Source: Rhypophila decipiens (Eukaryota > Ascomycota > Sordariomycetes > Sordariales > Naviculisporaceae). From it: a DNA stretch of 64,000 bases. Positions 56,103-64,000 of this stretch are shown here, piece by piece (the stretch's first letter is position 1; each line of letters starts with the position of its first letter). Where the stretch lies: positions 100,703-164,702 of the forward strand of contig MU858130.1 of assembly GCA_033297075.1 (NCBI GenBank). Reading direction: 5' to 3'. Below the pieces are notes generated by a model. That model was not told the DNA's origin. It did no database searches and was given only the letters and a program-made list of their open reading frames with translations. Both the position numbers and the translations under genes were made by a program.

Positions 56103-58935
56103 ATGAGTCCAATGTCAAAGGGTCCATCAACTTCCCCAAAGATGGGTCCAACACTGCCCAGTGTAGGAGCGGGACAACAGGCGCGCAACCGGTCCGCGGC
56201 CAATGTCGACGCGGAAATACCCAGAGTGGTGGTGACCAACAGCATCACACCATCTCGTATGTGGTCTCTTAGCCCTCACTCGCCACTGGATAATTACTGA
56301 CACGTGCTACCAGCAACCCAGTCTCAAGACCTTCTTCAAGGCGGTGCTCAGTTTTCTGGGGTTTATGCTCGCGAGGAGTTTATCATTGAAGGTGATGAGA
56401 GCTCGAAAGCGCAGGTGAGTGGTTCGTTCGGCGTCAGTCAACTGAAATAGTTGGTGAACTAGGGTGCGTACACAGTGACAGTAACACGCATTGGTGAGAA
56501 CCATTACGTAGTTCTGTTAGTGTGTGCACACACCCTAATTGACATATCATGTCATCTGGGTGGGACTAAACATCAACCCCATTCACCATTTATAGTACCG
56601 GCAACTTGAACTTGGGTCCACCACCCCCTTGAGCCAGGAGGAAACCAAAGACATCATCAACCGTGCCATCAGATCATCCGACCGCAGTGGACCTTCCATA
56701 CCGCGAACAAACAGATCTCTTCCCTCGGTAATCTCGGATCTTGGCGACAGCTTGCTACCAGCTCACCAGATATCTTCGAGGGAAATCCTAGAAGACGATA
56801 GAATGCCAAGCAAGCTTTTCGTGAGATTGGACCAAGCTATCGTTAGAGTACCAGGCTCACACGGAAATGACCACTTTATACCAAACACCGAGATTATTAG
56901 ACTCATCAACCGCGACTCTGTAGCCAGGGAGCTAGGTCGTTCCATGAGGCCAAGAGCCGGGAAAAGTAGTCAGCCTCCGGTGTTTCGGTCCGCGCCTCAA
57001 ACGGACCCGGTGGTTCCGCCACCCCATTCTAACCTACTCCAAGTTCCGAGTCCCACGCCAGCACATCTTCTTCAAGAAACATTTCTTCGGGCCAGGGACT
57101 TCCATTCGGGCATGATACTCAGGGAGAAGCTAGCCAAAAAGATCTGTGGCTCTAACCGCTCTACGATGTGCCCTCCTTCCCCCAAGCCGGAAAGAATGAC
57201 AGACGAATTCACTTCAGCCCACGGTCCAAGGACCTACCAGAGGATCTTTGCCGTCCTGGTGTTGCTCGAGAAATCACTCCGAATACGGAGATTTATCAAG
57301 GAGAAAGTGACGGATCGTGACTTGCCACTCACACTACGATTAAGTGATGAGAAGATGTTCAGGCGGACTGACAAGAGGCAGAGCAACCCATTGGCCTGTT
57401 TCAAGGGCTGGTCGCTCCCAGCAAAGAAACGATTCGAGCAAGTTCAATGGGGTGTCAAAGCACCTTACTTTTGTCAGGGGTCGGATGACCGGCCTGTGCT
57501 CCGCTTCAGTTTCGATAGCAAAGTCATTCTACCTTTCACATTCAGGGAGATGGTCGGCGAAGGAGCGCACGGCGTGGTTTTCAAGGTGTGCATTCATGAA
57601 GGCCACCACGGGTTCGGTGGCCATACAAGGCCGTTCGCACTGAAAATACTGAAGGACCGTGACGCCAAAGCTCTGACAAGAGAATCGATGGTGCCCAAGC
57701 TACTCAGCAGAGAACCGCATCCCAACATTCTCCCGCTGTTAGCGACACTTGAGCAACGTGGAAAATATTCCCTCCTTTTCGAATCGGCAGAGACAAGCCT
57801 GGCCAAATACTGGGACCAAACTCCTCTGCCAGCTGCCGGTCACCAGACAACCTTGTGGCTGGCCAGGGAGTGTGCTGGTCTTGCGCGCGGGCTGACTCGA
57901 ATACACGGACCACATATGGTAGCTATTGGAGTCCTGGCTCACCTGGACTCGTTCAAAGACAAGCTTGAGCCAGGAGAACATCACAGAGTCCGGGCTGAGA
58001 AGCCGTCGGAGCCTTCTTCCTATTCTGTATATATTGCACCTCGGCACGGAGATCTCAAGGCAGAAAATCTCCTTCTCTTTCCTTCCACAACTGGCGCAGA
58101 TGGAGCAAGTAGGGACCCATCACAAGACTACACCATCAAGATATCTGATTTTGGGCTTTCCGGATTTGACCCTATCGAGAACCCCAAGGGACGAATCACA
58201 GGTTCCTACGCACCGCCCGAGTCGGAGACTCACCCAGTCATCTATGGCAATCTGTGCGATGTCTGGTCCCTCGGCTGTCTATACCTCGAATTCATCGTTT
58301 GGTATTTCGGTGGCAAGGAACTACTAGAGACCTTTATAAAGCTGCGGAACCAAGAACCCACTTGTAGATTCTTTGAGACGTATCCACTGGACCAAGCCGT
58401 ATCAGACGTCCATACTAGACATTTTGCGCAAGTCAAAGGCTGCGTTCTCAAGGTGAGCACGGCCGAAGATTTCTTTACACACATCGCTCCTTCTCCCTCC
58501 TTACTGTGTCATTTTCATCACATCCTGCCCAACACGTCGGCTCCCACAAAGATACGCTACACGCCTCTCACCAACATCACTGTCAATCACCTCATAAGTA
58601 TCACTCAAGAAACCCAGTGACTCATAACTCGGTCGGAAGAATACTAATAAACTGACCCTGGCCAGTTTATCCGAACATTACGCAACCACGAACGATGTAC
58701 ACGGTACTTTTCGGATTTTCTTGACCTTATAGAGGGAAGCATGCTGGTGATAGATGACGGACATCTTCCCCATGACCCGAAAGATAAGGGGCATCACGGT
58801 CCGCCAATAGAAGGTCAAGAACGGATAAGGCAGAACTGCCGTAAGGTCGCAAGCCGGCTGGACGAGATGTATACTACATGTTTGAAGGACGAGGATTACG
58901 CCTTCAAGTCCTTGAACCCAAATACCACTGAATAA
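56103..58935 (+). CDS. Large protein kinase of the fungal accessory type
   Basis: Exons 56103..56256, 56314..56414, 56596..58452 and 58666..58935 sum to 2382 bp, a 793-residue protein. A possible micro-exon inside 56415..56595 cannot be excluded. Residues 1-390 are a non-catalytic region, partly disordered and partly helical. The kinase shows a Gly loop VGEGAHGVVFKV (about 405-416), the lysine in FALKILK (about 435), RHGDLKAENLLL, ISDFGLSGFD and an APE-like YAPPES. Between the C-lobe start and the catalytic loop there is an unusual insert (about 45 residues, LDSFKDKLEPGEHH region). All catalytic residues are present, so it should be active. The last intron (213 bp) is long. The domain resembles the kinase in the neighbouring kinase-HET gene in style (WxxGC-x2-LEFI motif). 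Target unknown. Confidence 0.82.
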
Positions 58936-59283
58936 CTGTTAATCAACACTGTCCGTCGACAGCTATCGCTGTATAAATACTGAAGTCTGGAGCACACAAG
59001 ACTCGTGTAGAACAATGGAGCAAATTCAGGGAACGGACATGGGGGTATTTGTTGGCTTGATGAATGACTGAGCAGTGATTTCTAGGGAATGCTTTCTTAT
59101 TTCGCCTCCGGTACTTCTATAAGTATAACTTCGAACCGCATATCCTATTTCTTTGACCTTCATGGTCCATCAATGACGATTGATACCGCCTGCTCTCGCA
59201 GCCTTGTCTTGCTGCATCAGGCTGTCTCCACCTTCTGAAACGGCGAATGCTCGAATGATGCCCTTGTCGCTGGGGCAAACCTT
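58936..59283. other. Intergenic between kinase and PKS relic
   Basis: AT-moderate, no gene recognised. It may be the boundary of the degraded PKS segment. Confidence 0.4.
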
Positions 59284-61440
59284 CTTTTAGGTCCAGAGCC
59301 GCATATTCCATTCTCTGGACTTAGAAGGTTGAGCCCATGGAGTCGAAGCCGAATGTGGGATGCCAAGGCAGACAGATGTGATCGCGGAGACAGGTTTGCA
59401 GTTCTTGTGGTCAAGACTCTGTCGCAAGCCATCGCGGGTGGGGATGGAATTGAATTTCCTATTCGAGAAACCGCCGTCAATCAACATGGACGGACAAGAG
59501 GAGGCATCACTGTGCCAGTGCCGAACCCACAAGCTCAAACCCAGCTCAAAAGACAGACGTACACAGAGGCTGGCTTGGACCTGTGCAAAGAGCAAGATCG
59601 ACCACAGTTCTTCGAAAGAGACGGTACTGGGACACCTGCTGGGATTCTATCGAAGCGGAAGCATTGACAGTTGACACGGCATTATTCGGACCTCACAATC
59701 CTTATAGTTTCTCCGGTCCGGCTACAGGGCACGGAGAGCACCCTTAAATCCACGTTGGGTCCATCATGGCCATTCGCGAGTCGGTGGCGGCCACGACGAG
59801 CCAGTGTCAACAGTTTTGGCTTTGGAGGAACGAACGCCCATGCGATTCTTGAATCCTTTGGACACGAATAGATGAGAATGCAGGACAAGATGGGCCCTAC
59901 CGAGTCACTCAACGGACAGGAGGAAACTGCTTGTGAACCAGAGCAGGATGCTGATCATTTCCTCCGATTTGTCTTCTTTGCTGCGTCCGAGGTTGCTCTG
60001 CAGGCGCTGCTGAGAACCTAGGTACGCCTCTTATGTCCACGAAAGAATTGAATTTGAAGCACCTGGCATGGATTATCATGAAAACCCATGTCTCAAAGAC
60101 CTTTCAGGGACGTCGTTGTATGCGCGCCGATCCCCGTTCCTGTGAGGGTTCAAGTGTCGACTTTGACCGTCAGGCAACTGCGCGACGAGTTGGAGCAACT
60201 TGCTCGGCCTGAAAGTTCATTCCTGGGGAACGTGTATTTTTCTCGTCTAACCATTTCCTGACAAAGATGATTGCACAAACAACTCCCCTCTCGGCATTCA
60301 CGGAGAAACCTTTCACTGGTCAAGGTGCACAGTGGCCGGCCATGGGGTCCCAACTGCCCAAAATACTGCCAGCGTTCAAAGAGATTCTACAGGCTTTGCA
60401 AACGTCCTTGGATAGTCTACCCCCTCATCAATCACGAAGCTGGCGTCTTATGGACACCCTCGTTGGGGCAAATGCGCAATCATTACCAATTCATCGGGCC
60501 GAATTCACGCAACCCTTATATACTGCCATCCTATCCTGCAGATTATGCAAGACGAGGGAAAGCTTGCAAGACAATTGAAAGGTGACCACTGACAGGGCAT
60601 ATTACTCCCGCCACATGTATACTTACATTGACACCTATGTTGATGCACTGCACTGCAGGCATGCCAGATTCAAATCCCAAACCGACCTTGTCGCAAGGGA
60701 TAAGGCAGTTCTCAACTTCTCAAGCTTACCCAGTATGGTTCGAGTGTCACGGGACGGGGGAGGGAACTTGGCAGGTTCCAATGAGGCCTTGGAAAGTAGA
60801 TACTGGGACGACAACATGGCTCAGTCGGTTCTCTTCTCCCAGGCAGTTGAGCATGCAATGATGGGCGTGCTGCCACCCCCACTTGATGCAGATAGACAAA
60901 TGTCCTTACAACATGAGCCATTCGACGCCATGGTCATTGAAGTTGGGCCGCATCCCGCACTGAGAAGTCCGGTATTAGACAACATCCGGTCGGTACCCGC
61001 AGACGTTGCAGAGGGTAATGACGATATTTTTGTCGGTAAGTAAGATGCTGGGATCACTTTGGGAGCTGTTTGAGAGTCGAGCCTTTCAAGTTCACTTCAT
61101 GAGATGCGATGAGATGATGGGAGATGCGAGTGGTTGAGAAAGACGCAAACCGCAGGTGCTGAAAAATCTACCCACATATCCGTGGGAGCACAGCCGCAAG
61201 TACCGGGACACGACTCGTTATGCGGACGCCATTTTCAGAGGAGGCCCCCAGGCGACAGAGAGTCAGCCTTATCCCCTTCTTGGAAGCCGGTGCTACCACG
61301 AAGAAAGCAGCCCGGATGACTTCCGGTTTAGGAATCGTCTCAGCCATGTGACCAAGGGCATGTCGAGAAGCATTTCGCTGGACATGCCGCAAGTCGATAT
61401 CGTACCTCACACGTTCGTTTCTCTCTCCAACTCAAATCAC
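59284..61440 (+). pseudogene. Type I polyketide synthase relic (KS-AT-DH fragments)
   Basis: Pieces of a fungal type I PKS lie in the normal domain order but in several frames. A ketosynthase C-terminal half (about 59329-59870) includes [13 protein letters not shown], then in another frame IEAEAL, and, after a gap, [20 protein letters not shown]. An acyltransferase part follows (about 60310-61010) with FTGQGAQWPAMG, IHRAEFTQPLYTAI, YWDDNMAQSVLFSQ and VIEVGPHPAL. The GHSxG active-site segment between them is absent. A dehydratase N-terminal piece is at about 61200-61330 (YPLLGSRCYH). Frameshifts and internal losses make it a clear pseudogene. The KS N-terminus with the active-site Cys and everything after the DH start are missing. 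The order suggests a reducing PKS. No tailoring genes of an intact cluster are adjacent, except possibly the exported rhodanese, for which no link is known. Confidence 0.85.
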
Positions 61441-62303
61441 CAACAGCTACATAAGACTTTTGTCGGCTAGAATTGTGGCATCGTCGACAAGCTGTAGGAC
61501 TTCGAGCAATGCACAAAGAGTTCTTGTCATTTTAGGTTCCTTGGCTTCAAGGATAACAACGAAGGATGGTTTGGGTTCCGTTGTGATCTTGATGCCGAGC
61601 ACCTCTCCTGGCCAACAAAACAACCTGAACACAAACACAAACACGAGTGCCGAGGACGAAGTGCTCCTTAACCTGCAGGCGCAGATCATAGGATGGAGAA
61701 TGGTGCATTTGATGAAACGAAATGGAGATAGGTTTCTTGTTCTTCTCAACGCTGAGATAAGACTTGCGCATGTCGTCTTGGGAACACGTGTGTCGATGAT
61801 GAGAGTGGTTTGCGCTTGGCTCTGGTTCTAATCCGAGCCACTACAAAACCAAGGACTCGTCCCAATATTGTATAGGCCATGACATTGGATACATGTAGCC
61901 AAAAGGTGTCACGGCATTACGTCTCCCCCATGGTGGGAGAACGGGAAAGGTCAAATGTTTTCGCCAAAGCCCAGTCCATCCATAAGTCTTTCACATTCGC
62001 GACCTGTCCTTACCATATCTCTCCGAACATACACCGAACGAGAAAATGGTCTGAGCACTGAGACTAATTAGATAATGAATCAGATTGTTCATCTTGCGTG
62101 CTAGTCGCCTCATGCTCGGAGATGAAAGTACGACCCGGTTAAAAGGGATTTGCACAATGTAACAATACCACCCGGACGCGGGGCCGGCACTCCCTCGGCA
62201 TTTATCGTACTTCCCAGCCCAGGATTATGCGGGAGACGAATATTTAAGGCACCACTCGTCAACCTCGGGAAGCTTTTGCATCGCACCAAGCCACCCATCA
62301 ACT
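61441..62303. other. Intergenic between PKS relic and rhodanese
   Basis: ORFs of about 100-120 codons occur on both strands (61460..61831 +, 61447..61749 -) but match nothing I recognise. The right part is the rhodanese promoter. Confidence 0.4.
62241..62247 (+). promoter_or_regulatory. TATA-like element of the rhodanese gene
   Basis: TATTTAA about 60 bp upstream of the start codon, in the correct orientation; weak consensus. Confidence 0.3.
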
Positions 62304-63242
62304 ATGGCCGTCTCTTCTTGGAAATCCGCTGCGCTTCTTTGGGCGAACCTCGTCTCGGCGGCCGTCCTTCAAGGCGTAGCTCACGATGGCCACCCATCAG
62401 CGTCCTTGCCGAGCATTGCGGATGCGACATGGCTGAGCAGTAACCTCGGAAACAGCAACCTCGTTGCGATCGACCTGAGAGAGAGCACCTTGTACGCAGC
62501 GGGCCACATCCCAGGGTCCATCAACATCCCACATGCGGGTACGCCACTCTGGTCGTCCAATGGCCCCAACAGCACGCTCGTGTTCCCGTCGGCCGACGTC
62601 GTCGCCGAGACGCTGAGCAAGAACGGGATCGCGGTGGAAAACTGGGCCGTCATTGTCCCAGACGCGGCCCAATTGCCTTCCCATATGGCCATAGCCGCCC
62701 GCGCCGCCGCCACCCTTCGATACACCGGCCTACCTATTACGAATATTGCAATCCTCGACGGCGGCTACCCCGCCTGGGCCGCCGCAAACCTGTCCATCTC
62801 CACGGCACCAGCCCAGCCTCGCCCGGAAAAGAAGTACATGGGTAAGATCAACGGTTCCTTTGTGGTCGAGCGCGACTACGTCCGGGCGCGTATCGGCAAG
62901 GTGGCCGATGGCATCGTGCTCATCGACGCACGCGCCGCTGCCGACTACCGTGCCGGGCACATTGAATCGGCCGTCTCGCTGCCGACCCTCACCATCTGGA
63001 ACGCCGCCGGCATCTGGAAGTCGAGCCAAGAACTACAGCAGCTCTTCGAGGCTGCCGTAAGCGGCAACACTCTGGTGGGCAGGAATAAGGGCGAGATCGT
63101 CGTCTACTGCCGGACCGGTATGCTGGCAAGTGCTTGGGTCTACGCGTTGACCAACATTTTGAAATTCGAGAATGTAAAGCTGTATGATGGCTCCATGGAG
63201 GATTGGACGAGGAATGGCGAAGCTGTGACACCGCCAGAGTGA
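62304..63242 (+). CDS. Exported tandem rhodanese (thiosulfate/3-mercaptopyruvate sulfurtransferase type)
   Basis: A single-exon 312-residue protein with two rhodanese domains, the layout of TST and MPST enzymes, which move sulfane sulfur to cyanide or thiols. The N-terminal domain (about 35-165) has LVAIDLRE...GHIPGSINIPHA but no Cys in the loop position, so it is the usual inactive domain. The second (about 183-308) has IVLIDARAAADYRAGHIESA and the active loop YCRTGMLAS with Cys269. Residues 1-25 (AALLWANLVSAAVLQG) look like a signal peptide, with possible N-glycosylation sites (NLS, NGS), so the protein may be secreted or act in the secretory pathway. Most fungal relatives are cytosolic or mitochondrial. 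The start is the first ATG after a TATA-like element. Confidence 0.87.
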   Translation: MAVSSWKSAALLWANLVSAAVLQGVAHDGHPSASLPSIADATWLSSNLGNSNLVAIDLRESTLYAAGHIPGSINIPHAGTPLWSSNGPNSTLVFPSADVVAETLSKNGIAVENWAVIVPDAAQLPSHMAIAARAAATLRYTGLPITNIAILDGGYPAWAAANLSISTAPAQPRPEKKYMGKINGSFVVERDYVRARIGKVADGIVLIDARAAADYRAGHIESAVSLPTLTIWNAAGIWKSSQELQQLFEAAVSGNTLVGRNKGEIVVYCRTGMLASAWVYALTNILKFENVKLYDGSMEDWTRNGEAVTPPE

Positions 63243-63619
63243 CGTCGGTATGTGATCAATGGGGAAGATGGATTGGAGATGGATGATTTCTAGATGTAGA
63301 GAAAACCAGTACGCGAGATGTGCGTCCTAAGACCTATCCTAGTGCTTATCGGCCTCTCTTAGACTAATGCCACTGTACCGTCTCAGAGTCTTACAATGAC
63401 CTATTTGGCCCGCCATGATAAGCCCGTTCAAGCTGCTTAAGTTGCTTGTAGAAAAGCTAGTAGCTGATGCCATTTATAATGATGATATAGTAAGAGTAAA
63501 TAAAGAGGTAGTAGAAATTAGTTTCTTAGTAAAAAAAGAAGAGATAAAGACATAGCGATTTACTCTTTTCTAGATCTAAGTTATAGATCTAAGAAAATGT
63601 TTATTTAGATTAAGAGTAA
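63243..63619. other. AT-rich intergenic tract
   Basis: From about 63470 the sequence is strongly AT-rich with short repeats (AGATCTAAG-type), without ORFs. It is likely decayed repeat DNA next to the LTR. Confidence 0.5.
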
Positions 63620-64000
63620 TGTCATGACCTCCGCACATTAGGTATAGGTGCCTCAGGCAGCAAGTGCCCCACTTGCAGGAGCCAATTAGGTCGAAGGAAA
63701 CTACGGGCCAATCAGGATGGACCCGAGGACCCGGTGTCCCTAGGGAGGGAAGGACCGGGTCCACGGGTCCCACGGGTCCAGTACATAGGTACACGTTCAT
63801 TACAGCCAGAGAGTTTTCTATATAGTAGGAAGGTGCTGCGCACCTTCCGTCCGAGGATTCTTGACTCCTCACGCAAGCAATCAAGTTCATTATCTACTAT
63901 CTTGTTCACTCCTACAGGCTCTTAGTAGAGCGACCTGATCAGTGACAGTACTTGCAGTACTTACCGCGTACAACCTCCTTTCCAACTGTCAACCCCCGTT
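63620..64000 (+). mobile_element. Probable left part of an LTR (Ty3/gypsy-like), cut by window edge
   Basis: A sharp change from AT-rich to GC-balanced DNA occurs at TGTCATGACC, which matches the usual start of fungal gypsy LTRs. Within it are a TATA-like TCTATATAGTAGGAAGG (about 63816-63832) and clustered GGGTCC repeats at about 63757-63780. The far end, target duplication and internal region are outside the window. The strand and completeness are uncertain; the 5 bases before the start (AGTAA) could be one target-site copy. Confidence 0.4.

Noticed and set aside
61447..61831. ORFs of about 100-120 codons on both strands after the PKS relic
   Set aside because: No recognisable family, overlapping on both strands; possibly PKS flank noise.
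1..64000. CRISPR array or bacterial operon features
   Set aside because: The organism is a fungus; the only short tandem array (26668..26769) has no spacers.

Overview
The window is genomic DNA of a filamentous ascomycete (Pezizomycotina; Sordariomycetes-like by gene content, order not determinable). The signs are many short introns (about 50-120 bp, GT-AG with CTAAC/CTGAC-type branch sites), cell-wall hydrolases of families GH71 and GH16, a Goodbye-type STAND protein, a HET domain, an SNG1-family protein, an intron-containing tRNA-Phe(GAA) and a decayed type I polyketide synthase. All exon structures below were worked out by hand from reading frames and splice signals. Where a summed coding length divides by three I treat that as support; where it does not, I say so.

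Layout. 1-6 kb: kinesin N-terminus (-), AIM24-like mitochondrial protein (+), MutY adenine glycosylase with an unusual acidic repeat tail (-). 6.5-14 kb: an 8-cysteine secreted mini-protein (+), a frameshifted MFS transporter (-), a 2.6 kb gene-free stretch with an AT-rich core, a GH71 alpha-1,3-glucanase with a triple Cys-rich tail (+). 14-26 kb: tRNA-Phe (-), a 1690-residue NLR-like protein (Goodbye-NTPase-TPR-ZZ, -), a GPI-type GH16 glucanase (-), a DHDPS/KDG-aldolase family enzyme (-). 25.7-34.1 kb: an 8.4 kb gene desert with a 17-bp minisatellite and one weak secreted-peptide candidate. 34-59 kb: an accessory block rich in recognition or cell-death-type genes: a CorA-like two-TM protein, a tail-anchored protein with a STAND-type N-domain (frameshifted), a large membrane protein with two disabling lesions, an SNG1-family protein, a SERAC1-like alpha/beta hydrolase, a protein kinase-HET fusion, a helical-N/TM protein and a second large kinase. 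59-64 kb: a polyketide synthase relic, an exported tandem rhodanese, and an AT-rich tract running into a probable LTR at the window edge.

The main find is the gene at 47356-52686 (-). The kinase reading frame and the downstream HET reading frame, which has no ATG of its own, join through a 52-bp phase-0 intron. The five exons sum to 5067 bp and encode one 1688-residue protein: helical N-domain, protein kinase, disordered linker, HET. It sits between a standalone alpha/beta hydrolase and two further signalling-type genes, which suggests a kinase-wired allorecognition or immunity locus. Other notable points are an array of 11-12 SUMO-consensus motifs in the MutY tail, a C-x5-C iron-sulfur spacing in MutY, and repeated gene decay (MFS, STAND-N protein, membrane protein, PKS).
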